Assembly (NCBI GenBank): GCA_045430345.1
Contig: JAILXT010000007.1
Coordinates: forward strand, 261,312-325,311
Direction: 5' to 3'
DNA from: Agarilytica sp045430345
Lineage (GTDB): Bacteria > Pseudomonadota > Gammaproteobacteria > Pseudomonadales > Cellvibrionaceae
Length of the DNA: 64,000 nucleotides
A program made the translations under genes and the position numbers. A model generated the notes under the pieces. That model did not search any database and was not told where the DNA came from. It was given only the letters and a program-made list of their open reading frames with translations. Shown here one piece after another: positions 27,241 to 36,981 of the stretch. Within the stretch, counting starts at the first letter, position 1. Every line of letters begins with the position of its first letter.

Positions 27241-27651
27241 TTAGTGATCCTCTTGTGGCTGATTCAATTCAATCAGCACACCATCACAACTTTTTGGATG
27301 GATAAAAATCACCTTACAGTTATGGGCGCCAATGGTAGGCGCATCAGATAAAAACTGATACCCCTTTTCTTTAAGACGCGCTATATCTGACTCAATGTCA
27401 TCGCTGCGAAAACAAAGGTGATGCATACCACCGCCTTTTTTCTCTAAATATTTAGCGACGGGTCCTTCACCGTTGAGTGGGTGAATCAGCTCAATCTTGG
27501 TGTCGGGAAGCTTAAAAAACGCTGTACTGGTTTTCGCTTCTTCAACATCTTCAGTGCCCTTGTAATCCAGACCAAAGTCGTTCATAAAACGCTCGATCGA
27601 CTTTTCTAAGTCTGGAACGGCGATGGCAATATGATCTAATGCAACAATCAT
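27241..27651 (-). CDS. mce: Methylmalonyl-CoA epimerase
   Basis: 136 residues, a glyoxalase/vicinal-oxygen-chelate fold. It converts (S)- to (R)-methylmalonyl-CoA between the carboxylase and mutase encoded on either side. DHIAIAVPDLEKSIERF at the N-terminus and GGGMHHLCFRSDDIESDIARL with the metal His, then CKVIFIHPKSCDGVLIEL, give the paired beta-alpha repeats and metal ligands. It lies 19 bp after the biotin carboxylase gene, clearly in the same operon. Confidence 0.96.
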   Translation of the reverse strand: MIVALDHIAIAVPDLEKSIERFMNDFGLDYKGTEDVEEAKTSTAFFKLPDTKIELIHPLNGEGPVAKYLEKKGGGMHHLCFRSDDIESDIARLKEKGYQFLSDAPTIGAHNCKVIFIHPKSCDGVLIELNQPQEDH

Positions 27652-27670
27652 GTTAAATCCTTAATCTGAA

Positions 27671-30553
27671 TTAAGCCGCAGCCGTTTGTTTACTCGTATC
27701 TGGAAGTGCAGATAAAAATGCGTTCGTCTGTGCTTGGCGACGTGCATTGATATCTTCTTCAGATTCTTCCACTACAATTTCGTCTGGAGTGATCTTGAAT
27801 AGCGCCTGACCTTTCTTAATGATGCTGCCATCATCTCCGGCAAGTACTTGTTCGATCGTTCCTGCAAATGGTGCATTCACTTTGTTAAACATTTTCATCA
27901 CTTCGATGATGTAAAGCGGTTGGCCGGCTTCAAAATGATCGCCTGGTTGAACGAGTGGGTCCATACCTGGGGCTTCGCGTGAATAGAACATGCCGCCTGT
28001 AGGAGCCAAAATCTCATCTGATTTCGCTGCAGGTGGCGGAACGAGTACTTTCTTCATGGCTGTTTGTGTATCTTCGTCAAACAGTTTTTCAGGAATGTGA
28101 ATCGTTAGATCATTGTTCACTTTAAGCTCGAAGAAGCCCGTATCAAATGCAACATAAGCTAATAGGGAAAGCAATTCGTTACCTACTTGGTAACCGGTGT
28201 GGGCGGCTTGTGCTGCTGCCCATTGCTCATCACTGATACCTTTCGGTGCGGTGTTACTCTCTAGTGCGGTAGAAATTGCTGCGAAGTCATTTGTTCCGAG
28301 CTTTTCTTCTAGCGCGTCATAGAAACTAATCGCATCGTTTAAGATCGCATGGTCGTGATCCCAAATCATATAAGCCGCGTATTGGCCTGGGCGATAATCC
28401 ATATTCAAGAAGTGATACAAATTCGCCAGAACGCGTACGGGGTTTGCGCTCCACGTCACTTTACCGTTTTCTAAAGCAAAGTTGTTTTGGTTGATGCTTA
28501 ACCAGCCCGCAAGTTTGTGTGGTTCATTCAGCAACTCTTGAACAGGGCGCGTTAATAATAAACGCTTACGGTCAAGGGCGTTGCCAATTTCTTTTGCGGT
28601 TTCTTGGTCTTCAGTATTGGCGACAATCGTTTTGGATATTTGTTTATAGGCGTAAGGTAAATCCAAGTTGTTCGCGCTTTGCTTCAATAAGCCGACAGCC
28701 GTCAAGTACGGCACAATAAAGCGCGTTGTTGGGCGTGCATTAATATTGTTACCTAGGAACCAGTTAACTAAGCCGTAGTGAAATTCTAGGTTTGTTGCCA
28801 AATCCTTTCCGCGTAGCACAGTTGTACGTAGGATCTCAGCAAGTTTTTCGTAGCTGTTATTACGGTTTTCACCAACAGTTAAAAGCAGGGCGATGTTACT
28901 GTCGTATGCACCTGCCAAATGATATGTCATAAAGACATTCGTGTCGGGGTTATGAAGGCTGATACCTTGATCGTCACGGATTTCACCGTGACGGGCGTCG
29001 GACCATTTTTCAATGATGCCGCCAGCGTGTGGGGCAAGTGCTTGGTTTGTTGCGTTTAAGCGTGCTTCCACGGATGCTGTGCTGCGTAGCTGACGTGTTG
29101 GCTTCGGTAGGCGAGGGCCGTGAGCGGCCAATAGCACCATGGCTTCAACTAATGACTCAACAACAAAACTTTCGTTAGCATTGTCTGGGTTGGTGAATTG
29201 CAATGCATAACATAATTCCGTTACGCGATGCTCAACCTGAATACGTGTATTCATTTCCATAAAGAAATGCTTGTCACGATCCACAATACACTCGAACGTT
29301 GAAACAGAATCTAGGCCAACAGCTTGACCGAATCGCTCAGATTCACTTTCCATCGCTTGCAAGGTTTTGATGTCTTGCTCAAGTACACGCACTTCGTCTT
29401 CGTTGTTTGTTTCTTTTGCAATGGATAATGCCGCTTCGAGGTCTTCAGTAACAACAGAGACTTCAAGGAGTTTTTGCTCATGCATTTGCAACGAACAATC
29501 ACGACCGCCCATTGCCAAACACCAATCACCGTTACCAATCACTTGGATTTCTTGGTGACGAGTGGTTTCAATATTTAACTCAACCAAAACGTTTTTGTTG
29601 TCGCCAAGGCCGGTTGCTTTAACTTCGTTAAGAATTTCGAGTACAAGTGCAGGCGCTTTTGAAGCAGCTTGTTGAAGTCGGCTTTCAAAATCACCTTCGT
29701 ACGCTGCAGGTGAAGCTAAGATACGTTGGCCTTTACCACCGCCGCCGCCGATGCACTTCAAACGAATACGGTTTTCTGGGTATTCGCGAGACATGACGAT
29801 CACTTGCTCAGCAATGGTTTCGCCCAGTTCTTCAACGGTGTAAAGGTCGATGCCTTTGTTGTAGCTCGCGGCCAAAACGATGTCAGCTTTGTCTTCAATG
29901 GCGATGCTATCGTCATCAAGTGTTGCTGCATCAACCTCTAAGGCTTCGTCAGAAACGAGTTTTTTAAGGGCTGCAATATCTGTGTGTTTTTTCAAGATAG
30001 TCAACGCAGTCGCATTGTCCACACCTGGGGTTACGCTCACGCCCACTTTTAATGCGGTACGTTTTGCTTCGTCTTTAAGTCCTGCGTCGTGAACTGTTTT
30101 TGAGCATGGGCCGATAAAGTTAAGGCCTGCACGCTCCATAGCGCTTACCATATTTTCATCTTCGGCCATAAACCCGTAGCCGGTGAAAATAGAATTGTAG
30201 CCATTATCTTTCGCAATGCTGATAATTTGCTGAATACGAATGTTGCGTTCTTCTTTATCCGCTCCGGTGTAGTCCGGCACGCGGTGAACGCGGCTAGGGT
30301 CGGTTAGCTGGCGAAGTTCTGGCGCTAGTGCGTTTTGGTAAACGATGGAATCTTTTTCAGAAAGTAGGATGCCATAATGGGTAATCCCCATTTCTTCAAA
30401 TACATCCATGGCTTCTTTACGGATTGGGCCACGACAAATAATAAGTGGCTTCATGCTAGAGCTGTCAAAGCTCTTAACCCAATCGGATGTTGCATTACCC
30501 AAACGACGGTCTTTATGGATAAGTGGATTATTTAAATAATGATCATTGCTCAC
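27671..30553 (-). CDS. Large biotin carboxylase/biotin carrier fusion, presumed propionyl-CoA carboxylase alpha chain
   Basis: 960 residues, much longer than the usual ~660-residue alpha subunits. The N-terminal biotin carboxylase domain has RGPIRKEAMDVFEEMG, FTGYGFMAEDENMV, the ATP-grasp loop GGGGGKGQRIL and HFFMEMNTRIQVEHRVTE. About 45 acidic residues are inserted before the ATP-grasp region (DAATLDDDSIAIEDKADIV). A ~300-residue middle region resembles acyl-CoA carboxylase linkers only loosely. The carrier domain carries the biotinyl lysine in IIEVMKMFNKV (Lys887). It makes carboxybiotin for the carboxyltransferase encoded 74 bp upstream, and with epimerase and mutase it forms the methylmalonyl pathway. 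Acyl substrate is inferred from this context. Confidence 0.85.
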   Translation of the reverse strand: MSNDHYLNNPLIHKDRRLGNATSDWVKSFDSSSMKPLIICRGPIRKEAMDVFEEMGITHYGILLSEKDSIVYQNALAPELRQLTDPSRVHRVPDYTGADKEERNIRIQQIISIAKDNGYNSIFTGYGFMAEDENMVSAMERAGLNFIGPCSKTVHDAGLKDEAKRTALKVGVSVTPGVDNATALTILKKHTDIAALKKLVSDEALEVDAATLDDDSIAIEDKADIVLAASYNKGIDLYTVEELGETIAEQVIVMSREYPENRIRLKCIGGGGGKGQRILASPAAYEGDFESRLQQAASKAPALVLEILNEVKATGLGDNKNVLVELNIETTRHQEIQVIGNGDWCLAMGGRDCSLQMHEQKLLEVSVVTEDLEAALSIAKETNNEDEVRVLEQDIKTLQAMESESERFGQAVGLDSVSTFECIVDRDKHFFMEMNTRIQVEHRVTELCYALQFTNPDNANESFVVESLVEAMVLLAAHGPRLPKPTRQLRSTASVEARLNATNQALAPHAGGIIEKWSDARHGEIRDDQGISLHNPDTNVFMTYHLAGAYDSNIALLLTVGENRNNSYEKLAEILRTTVLRGKDLATNLEFHYGLVNWFLGNNINARPTTRFIVPYLTAVGLLKQSANNLDLPYAYKQISKTIVANTEDQETAKEIGNALDRKRLLLTRPVQELLNEPHKLAGWLSINQNNFALENGKVTWSANPVRVLANLYHFLNMDYRPGQYAAYMIWDHDHAILNDAISFYDALEEKLGTNDFAAISTALESNTAPKGISDEQWAAAQAAHTGYQVGNELLSLLAYVAFDTGFFELKVNNDLTIHIPEKLFDEDTQTAMKKVLVPPPAAKSDEILAPTGGMFYSREAPGMDPLVQPGDHFEAGQPLYIIEVMKMFNKVNAPFAGTIEQVLAGDDGSIIKKGQALFKITPDEIVVEESEEDINARRQAQTNAFLSALPDTSKQTAAA

Positions 30554-30627
30554 GGCTAAAATCTCTTCTATTTAATCTTGTTTATTCGGTACGAGCGTTC
30601 GTACGTTAAATAAGGTAATTCTGATGC

Positions 30628-32376
30628 TTAGTGGAATTCGCGTTGAGGTCCGTTAAACGGCTCAGCGGTGTAATGCCGCAAATGGAATTCCATGTTTTCA
30701 GTCAATACCTGACGTAGATCGCTTGGCATTACGATTTGAGAAATTGAACCGAGGCTTAATGCTTCGTTCGGATTCATTAGCTCTTGCTCGTAACGTGTCG
30801 CCAAATCAGCTTCTTGCGCTTTTGCCCATGCTTGAGCGGCTTCAGTTGCAGCTTCCTGCGCATCTTCTTCACTCATGCCGCCGGCAATGTTCTCAGTTTT
30901 TAAGGTGGTAATTTTGTGCGCGATAGAGCCACGAATATCTTTTAGCTCTTTCTTATATACAAACTCAACACCTGCTGGCCCCATCACCGCGGCGCGGGTT
31001 GAGGGCAACGCGACAACAAAGTCAGCGCCCGTAGGGTAGTTGTTGTAAGACGCGTATGCACCGCCAAAGGCGTTACGAATAATCAAAAGGAAACGCGGTG
31101 TACGTAGATCAATAATCGCGTCTAGCATGGCGCGACCAGCTTGTACGATACCGCCGGTCTCTTGGTCTTTACCAGGAAGGAAACCGGTGGTGTCTTCCAT
31201 AAAGATCATCGGGATGTTGTACAAGTTACAGAAGCGAATGAAGCGTGCGTTTTTGTAAGCCGCGTCAATATCGATCTGGCCAGAAGATACCGCACTGTTA
31301 TTGGCAACAAAGCCAATCACGTTTCCGCCCATACGGCCAAGGGCGCATATGGTGTTACGTGCACGTTCAGGCTGCACTTCCATGAAGTCGCCGTGGTCAC
31401 ACAGCTGTTGAATGAGGATAGAGACATCCAATGGTGTGTTGAAACCGCTCGGTGAGTTGAATGCTTTCTTTAAGAGGATATCGATATCCCATGTTTTCCG
31501 GTCGACAGGGTCTGAAGTCGGTTGGAAAGGGGCAAGCTCACCGTTATTGCTGGGTAAGTAATTAAGTAAATCTTTAACTTTGCGAAGTGCGGCGATCTCG
31601 TTAGGGACGACAAAGTCAGTAACGCCACTTTGACTGTGAACGTTGGGGCCGCCCAACTCATCTGGAGTCACATCTTCACCGAGTACGGATTTCACAACGC
31701 CAGGGCCTGTTAGGCCGAAGAATGTTTCATTTGGCTGGATCAAGAAGGTACCTTGACGAGGCAGGTAAGAACCGCCCCCCGCGTTAAAGCCAAACATACA
31801 CATAATAGAAGGTACTACACCGCTGATCTTACGCAATGCGGTAAAGGCTTCTGCGTAGCCATCGAGACCACCGACACCTGCGGGTACGAACGCACCGGCA
31901 CTGTCGTTAAGGCCGACAACTGGAATTTTTCGTTTTGCTGCTAGCTCAAACAAGCGAGCAAGCTTTTTACCGTTGGTTGCGTCCATAGAGCCGGCGCGAA
32001 CGGTAAAGTCGTGGCCATATAGGGCAACATCTCGGCCATCAACTTTGATAATGGCGGTCACCAACGAGGCGCCGTCTAGGTTTTTACCCCAGTTTTGAAA
32101 CAAAACCGTGGGGTCTTCATCGGTGAGAACAGAGATTCGCTCCCAGATGGTCATACGATTCTTTTGGTGCTGACGCTCAATACTGGGCACGCCGGCAGCT
32201 ACTTTTGGGCGATTAATGAGGTCGTAGCCTTTCTTTAAGGCTTCTTCATGTAGGCCTGGCTCGTAGGAGGCCTGACCTGGCACGCTAAATTCAACTTCTT
32301 TGGTTTCATCAAAGGGGTTGACGAGTGATACCACCTTAGAGCTTGTGGCGGATGGTTTCTTAGCTAGTTTTGTCAT
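30628..32376 (-). CDS. Acyl-CoA (propionyl-CoA) carboxylase carboxyltransferase subunit
   Basis: 582 residues from the ATG at 32376 (MTKLAKKPSATSSKVV). The frame runs open to 32682 but the extra 102 residues are low-complexity and unlike the family. Crotonase-fold carboxyltransferase with two halves: N-terminal LARLFELAAKRKIPVVGLNDSAGA and GGGSYLPRQGTFLIQP, C-terminal IGFVANNSAVSSGQIDIDAAYK and FMEDTTGFLPGKDQE. The AFGGAYASYN and ATRAAVMGPAGVEFVY-type segments (here STRAAVMGPAGVEF) form the acyl-CoA pocket. It is the first gene of the propionate operon, partner of the biotin carboxylase fusion that follows. Confidence 0.9.
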   Translation of the reverse strand: MTKLAKKPSATSSKVVSLVNPFDETKEVEFSVPGQASYEPGLHEEALKKGYDLINRPKVAAGVPSIERQHQKNRMTIWERISVLTDEDPTVLFQNWGKNLDGASLVTAIIKVDGRDVALYGHDFTVRAGSMDATNGKKLARLFELAAKRKIPVVGLNDSAGAFVPAGVGGLDGYAEAFTALRKISGVVPSIMCMFGFNAGGGSYLPRQGTFLIQPNETFFGLTGPGVVKSVLGEDVTPDELGGPNVHSQSGVTDFVVPNEIAALRKVKDLLNYLPSNNGELAPFQPTSDPVDRKTWDIDILLKKAFNSPSGFNTPLDVSILIQQLCDHGDFMEVQPERARNTICALGRMGGNVIGFVANNSAVSSGQIDIDAAYKNARFIRFCNLYNIPMIFMEDTTGFLPGKDQETGGIVQAGRAMLDAIIDLRTPRFLLIIRNAFGGAYASYNNYPTGADFVVALPSTRAAVMGPAGVEFVYKKELKDIRGSIAHKITTLKTENIAGGMSEEDAQEAATEAAQAWAKAQEADLATRYEQELMNPNEALSLGSISQIVMPSDLRQVLTENMEFHLRHYTAEPFNGPQREFH

Positions 32377-32784
32377 GGTAACTGCAATTCCCACGTGAAG
32401 TTTGCGAAAAAAGGAGCCGTATTCTACCTGATAATTCAACGAGTGATGAATTTTTGATGAAGATCTTGAGAAAAATGTGTGTTTTTTCTCTAAAACAGGT
32501 CGTTGCGCGGTCTTTTTGGTTGTTTTTTGTTCTGTTTTTTTGAGGTTTTTAAGGTCGAACACTAAAATTTTAACGGTAATCTTGAAATTAGCGAGCCAAA
32601 TTGATGAAAAAAAATGACAATTCCATCGCTTTTTGTTGATTGTGGCGCCAAAGAGCCAGTTATCCCCTTTGATTGTCGACAATCACGAGGCCAAGTCAAT
32701 TTGTATGGCATTTGACGTTGATGGAGCGATCTTGGTGCGTTATTTGTATAGGGAAGCGTCCATCAATACGAAGCGCCCTATGGG
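32377..32784 (-). other. Upstream region of the propionate operon
   Basis: About 400 bp between the MscS gene end and the carboxyltransferase start. It is rich in poly-A/T tracts (for example around 32505-32550). The promoter of the four-gene operon must lie here. I see no clear inverted repeat or riboswitch. Confidence 0.5.
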
Positions 32785-33834
32785 TTAGCGCGCTAAGTGG
32801 GTAATCGGTGTTGCGAGATCGATGTCATATTCGCGTGATGTACTGAGGATCATTTCTCGGAAGTCTCGTCGAATGGTTAAAATTTTCTCGACCTTTTTAA
32901 TGTGGTAGAGCGCCCCCCAGGTGACTGCATGATCGCCCGTTTCGATGACTTTAACTTCTACGTGGGTATTGGCCTCTAGGGGAATATCCGCGTCTAACGC
33001 ACGCTGAAAGGCATCTTCAAACATGTCCTTTATCTTCTGGCTATCAATATCGTATCCGATATTGAATGTCAGGCATTCCCTAAGGCCTTTTGCTGAGGCA
33101 AATTTTGAGAGGTTATGAATCGTTTTGTCCCTTAGGTGGGAGTTGCGGATCATAATTCGGTGGTTGTTACTGATATTGAGCACTTCTGTGTGGAAGAGCT
33201 TTGTCTTGTATACACGTCCGAGGATACCGTCGTTGGTTTCGATGATATCGCCTTCCTCTAGCATGTCGCTATTAAGGATGATGAGCCCGCTAATAATATC
33301 CGGAGCCCATGAGCTTTGGGTGAGGCCCATAAATACGCCGATAATACCGATGACGCCACCTGCTTCAAGCAAGGAATCAAAACCGAGCAGGTGAACAACG
33401 GAAACAATCGCGATGATGGTAATAATGACAGCGGTCAGTATCGATAAGAGCCGTGTTTGATAAGTTTCTACGTAAAGCGTTCGTTCGCCGATATCGCGCG
33501 CCTTGCCGTACTGTTTGTGAATGAGGTATTGGAGAAGGAAGTTGCTGATGTTGGCAAGATATAGCACGGCCAAAATTCCCAGGACCTTAATACCTCCGCC
33601 TGAGCCTTCCGATGGCCGGTATAAATAGACGTAGCCGTATACAAACAAAATAACGAAATTCAGCCCGCGTAATAAATAGACTCGTAAGGTGTGAGATTTT
33701 GGTGTGACCGTGCCAGAGGAAAAGCGGTTAAGGATGGGGTGGGCAAATACAATTAATAAAATATTTGCCGCGATGACCGTGTAGTCCCCCATGGTCAACG
33801 AGTTAAAAAACTGTTCTATAACTGTCCAAGACAT
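32785..33834 (-). CDS. MscS-family mechanosensitive channel
   Basis: 349 residues from the ATG at 33834 (MSWTVIEQFF); an alternative GTG at 33864 adds 10 residues. Four hydrophobic segments in the first ~190 residues (FVILFVYGYVYLY; ILAVLYLANISNFLL; SILTAVIITIIAIVSVV; GVIGIIGVFMGLTQSSW) precede a cytoplasmic MscS beta domain with GLIILNSDMLEEGDIIETN, ILGRVYKTKLFHTEVLN and a conserved RNSHLRDKTIHNLSKF. It should sit in the inner membrane and release solutes on osmotic downshock. The pore helix lacks the classical Gly/Ala-rich pattern of E. coli MscS, so gating may differ. Divergent from the neighbouring hydrolase gene. Confidence 0.88.
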   Translation of the reverse strand: MSWTVIEQFFNSLTMGDYTVIAANILLIVFAHPILNRFSSGTVTPKSHTLRVYLLRGLNFVILFVYGYVYLYRPSEGSGGGIKVLGILAVLYLANISNFLLQYLIHKQYGKARDIGERTLYVETYQTRLLSILTAVIITIIAIVSVVHLLGFDSLLEAGGVIGIIGVFMGLTQSSWAPDIISGLIILNSDMLEEGDIIETNDGILGRVYKTKLFHTEVLNISNNHRIMIRNSHLRDKTIHNLSKFASAKGLRECLTFNIGYDIDSQKIKDMFEDAFQRALDADIPLEANTHVEVKVIETGDHAVTWGALYHIKKVEKILTIRRDFREMILSTSREYDIDLATPITHLAR

Positions 33835-33926
33835 AATGTTGTTATCTCGTAGGGCTTGAGCCACTGATCAAAGCCGTGATGTGCATGCTACCATAATAGT
33901 ATTGTTGCTTTGAATTGATACCCTAT

Positions 33927-34916
33927 ATGCCCAGTTTGAACTCTGATCGCGGTTTAACGCTCGATACAATCCATCGGATTGAAGCCGATCTTCCGATCTT
34001 CGATGCCACCTCTTTTCTTGCGGATGATGCTGTAGGTGAAGACCTTGCGTGTTATTTCGAAACCTATGGGTTTAATCGATTGGAGAATAGGGCTCAATAT
34101 TCTTTGGGTTATGTGGTTTTGGATAACTACGAGGATGTGAAGGGCTATCGTGTCGCGACACATTATTGGTTTCGTGAGAATGCTGGGGCAACGGTGTTTG
34201 TGGCTCATGGCTTGTTCGATCACGTCGGTTTATATTTAGACTTGATCGACCGTCTACTCGCTGAAGGCTATTCTGTTATTGCTATTGATTTTCCCGGTCA
34301 TGGCTTAAGCGAAGGAGAGCCTGCGGCGATTGGTGATTTTGCTGAATATGCACATGTTATTTCTGGGGTGCTTGATGCCTTCCCTAATTCCTTGCAAACA
34401 CCTATCTATGCCATCGGGCAAAGTACGGGGTGCGCCGCTATTTTAAATTATGTTTTGGCGGCTCGAGGCAAAGCGTTTCAAAAGTTAGTGCTGTTAGCGC
34501 CATTGATTCAACCGCGTAGTTGGCATTGGGTGAACCTTTCGTATTGCTTGCTGAATTTGTTCGTAAGTTCGGTCTCGCGTAATTTTACTGTTAACTCGCA
34601 TCGGGAAGATTTTCATGAATTCTTAAGCCGTCATGATCCTTTACAGTGTCGGGGAATATCGGTGGATTGGGTGGGGGCTATGCGAAAATGGGTCAAACAT
34701 TTTGATTCGTTTGGTGCGGTTTCTATTGATACCCTGGTAGTTCAGGGTGATGCGGATGGTACGGTATGGTGGGAGAGAAATGTTCCTCGAATACAAAACA
34801 AAATAACTGGCTGTCAGGTTGAAATGATTGAGGGCGCCATGCATCATTTGGTGAAAGAGGGGGATGCGTGGCAGTCTCAGGTATTCTCCAAGGCGCTTGG
34901 GTTTTTAAAGAAGTAA
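33927..34916 (+). CDS. Alpha/beta hydrolase (monoacylglycerol lipase-like)
   Basis: 329 residues from the ATG at 33927; a TTG at 33915 would add four. VFVAHGLFDHVGLYLDLIDRLL carries the oxyanion-hole HG motif, IDFPGHGLSEGEP the usual strand-turn, and YAIGQSTGCAAIL the nucleophile elbow (GQSTG, Ser). LVVQGDADGTVWWE supplies the Asp and EGAMHHLVKEGD the His. This arrangement is that of serine aminopeptidase S33/lysophospholipase-type hydrolases. No signal peptide is evident, so it is probably cytoplasmic. Substrate not predictable. Divergent from the MscS gene, with about 90 bp shared. Confidence 0.88.
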   Translation: MPSLNSDRGLTLDTIHRIEADLPIFDATSFLADDAVGEDLACYFETYGFNRLENRAQYSLGYVVLDNYEDVKGYRVATHYWFRENAGATVFVAHGLFDHVGLYLDLIDRLLAEGYSVIAIDFPGHGLSEGEPAAIGDFAEYAHVISGVLDAFPNSLQTPIYAIGQSTGCAAILNYVLAARGKAFQKLVLLAPLIQPRSWHWVNLSYCLLNLFVSSVSRNFTVNSHREDFHEFLSRHDPLQCRGISVDWVGAMRKWVKHFDSFGAVSIDTLVVQGDADGTVWWERNVPRIQNKITGCQVEMIEGAMHHLVKEGDAWQSQVFSKALGFLKK

Positions 34917-35025
34917 AATCGTAAAGGGTTTAATTGTTGAAACTTACCCTGATGATAAACGGCTAGAAGCCCCGTTCTTTGAATGTGCAGAAAACGAGGG
35001 CTATTAGCACTTATCGTGCTTTGAC

Positions 35026-36261
35026 CTAGTAAAGCACTCGACAGCGAATTGTCTCTGGAATCTCTTTAAGATGTTTTAACGCAACGTCACTGTATTCAGA
35101 GTTTACATCCACAACAACATAACCAACGCTATCACTTGTCTGCAAGTACTGGCCAGAAATATTAATGTTGTGTTCGGATAAAATCTTATTGATTGCAGTA
35201 AGTACACCCGGTACGTTTTTGTGTACGTGTAACAAGCGGTGAACGTTGCGGTGTGTTGGTAGCGCGACTTCAGGGAAGTTAACGGAAGATAGGGTGGTTC
35301 CGTTATCTGAATATTTAATCAGCTTTTCAGCGACTTCATAACCGATGTTTTCTTGCGCTTCCATGGTGGAACCCCCGATGTGGGGCGTTAGGATAACGTT
35401 GTCAAATTGTTTGAGTGGGCTTTCAAAAGTATCGGCGTTACTTTTGGGCTCCGTAGGGAATACATCGATCGCGGCGCCAGCGAGATGTCCGCTTTCCAGT
35501 GCCTTGGCTAGGGCGTCGATCTCAATCACTGTGCCGCGAGAGGCGTTGATTAATACAGCACCTTTTTTCATTGCGGTGAGTTCGCGTTCGCCAATCATAT
35601 CTTTTGTGTCGGGCGTTTCTGGTACGTGCAAGCTAACGATATCTGCCTTAGCAAATAATTCACTGAGTGATTTGCATTGGATGGCATTGCCCAAGGTTAA
35701 CTTAGTCACGATATCGTAAAAAATAATATTCATACCGAGCGATTCGGCAAGTACGCTTATTTGGCTGCCGATGGAGCCGTAGCCAATCAGACCCAACGTC
35801 TTACCGCGAATTTCGTAGGAACCCGTGGCGGACTTATTCCATTCGCCCCGGTGGCAGGCTGCATTTTTACTTGGAATGTCGCGCAGTAATAAAATAGCTT
35901 GCGCAATAACAAGTTCTGCAACACTTCGGGTGTTTGAATAAGGTGCGTTGAATACGACAACGCCATGCTCTTGCGCAGCTTTTAAATCAACCTGATTGGT
36001 GCCAATACAAAAGCAGCCAACCGCGATTAATTTTTTGGCTGATTCAAATACGTCTCTGGTCAACTGTGTGCGAGATCGAAGGCCGACAAAATGCGCGTCT
36101 TTTACTTTCTCTTTTAGCTCGTCGCCAGACATCGCTGTCGTAATATATTCTACATTCGCGTATCCGGCATGGAGCAAACTGTCGACGGCGGACTGGTGCA
36201 CGCCTTCAAATAGCACGAATTTGATTTTGTCTTTTTTCAAAGAGGTTTTTGCTATGTTCAT
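35026..36261 (-). CDS. serA: D-3-phosphoglycerate dehydrogenase
   Basis: 411 residues. It commits 3-phosphoglycerate to serine synthesis. The NAD loop LGLIGYGSIGSQISVLAESLG is central, VILTPHIGGSTMEAQENIG carries the catalytic His, and RGTVIEIDALAKALESGHLAG is typical. The C-terminal ~75 residues (VPGVLTAINKILSEHNINI) form an ACT domain, so feedback control by serine is expected as in the E. coli enzyme of nearly the same length. It lies 36 bp downstream of rpiA on the same strand. Confidence 0.97.
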   Translation of the reverse strand: MNIAKTSLKKDKIKFVLFEGVHQSAVDSLLHAGYANVEYITTAMSGDELKEKVKDAHFVGLRSRTQLTRDVFESAKKLIAVGCFCIGTNQVDLKAAQEHGVVVFNAPYSNTRSVAELVIAQAILLLRDIPSKNAACHRGEWNKSATGSYEIRGKTLGLIGYGSIGSQISVLAESLGMNIIFYDIVTKLTLGNAIQCKSLSELFAKADIVSLHVPETPDTKDMIGERELTAMKKGAVLINASRGTVIEIDALAKALESGHLAGAAIDVFPTEPKSNADTFESPLKQFDNVILTPHIGGSTMEAQENIGYEVAEKLIKYSDNGTTLSSVNFPEVALPTHRNVHRLLHVHKNVPGVLTAINKILSEHNINISGQYLQTSDSVGYVVVDVNSEYSDVALKHLKEIPETIRCRVLY

Positions 36262-36297
36262 GTCTGTCTCGTTTTAGCCGGGTTTTTCAGAAAAAGG

Positions 36298-36981
36298 TTA
36301 CGCTGGGCGTTTGGTGACGATGCCGTCGCTGGTGCCAAGCATTAAAATATCAGCCGCTCGCATCGCGAATAAGCCGTTGGTGATGACGCCCGTAATATGG
36401 TTAATCTTTTCTTCTAGGGCAATCGCATCGCTAATACTCATATCGTGGACATCTAGGATTTCACCGCCGTTATCCGTGATAACGCCATCGCGGTATACGG
36501 GTCGGCCACCGAGCTTAACAATCTCGCGTGCAACATGGTTGCGTGCCATCGGGATAACTTCGACGGGCAGTGGGAATTTTCCGAGCGTATCGACCCACTT
36601 ACTGCCATCCGCGATACAGACGAACTCTTCTGAACATGCTGCAACGATCTTCTCTCGCGTTAACGCTGCGCCGCCGCCTTTTATTAGGTGAAGCTGTGCG
36701 TTGGTTTCGTCCGCGCCATCGACATAGATTTTTACGCTTTCAACGGCATTTAGATCGAGTACCTCAATACCATTAGCGCGTAATCGGTCCTCGGAGACAC
36801 TGGAGCTGGCGATGGTCGCTTTAAAAGCGCCTTTATGTTCACTGAGTAGATCAATAAAGCAGTTGGCTGTTGAGCCTGTGCCAATGCCCAGGATATCGTT
36901 TGGCGATAAGCGGGGAATCACGTAGTCGATAGCGGACTGTGCCACGGCCTTTTTAAGGTCATCTTGGGAGAGCTGTGTCAT
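36298..36981 (-). CDS. rpiA: Ribose-5-phosphate isomerase A
   Basis: 227 residues. It interconverts ribose 5-phosphate and ribulose 5-phosphate. LGIGTGSTANCFIDLL binds phosphate, YVDGADETN and KGGGAALTREKIVA hold the catalytic Asp/Glu/Lys set, and FPLPVEVIPMARNHV is the conserved following strand. Standard length. It leads the rpiA-serA pair and is divergent from ilvA, an arrangement common in Gammaproteobacteria. Confidence 0.97.
   Translation of the reverse strand: MTQLSQDDLKKAVAQSAIDYVIPRLSPNDILGIGTGSTANCFIDLLSEHKGAFKATIASSSVSEDRLRANGIEVLDLNAVESVKIYVDGADETNAQLHLIKGGGAALTREKIVAACSEEFVCIADGSKWVDTLGKFPLPVEVIPMARNHVAREIVKLGGRPVYRDGVITDNGGEILDVHDMSISDAIALEEKINHITGVITNGLFAMRAADILMLGTSDGIVTKRPA

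Noticed and set aside
30580..30610. Small palindrome GTACGAGCGTTCGTAC between carboxyltransferase and biotin carboxylase genes
   Set aside because: Only a 5-bp stem; too short to claim as an operator or terminator.
32377..32682. N-terminal extension of the carboxyltransferase
   Set aside because: The 102 extra residues are low-complexity and absent from the family; the ATG at 32376 gives the usual N-terminus.
34960..35020. Imperfect hairpins between the hydrolase and serA
   Set aside because: Pairing of AGCCCCGTT with AACGAGGGCT needs a bulge and the AGCAC/GTGCT stem is only five pairs, so a terminator is possible but not supportable.
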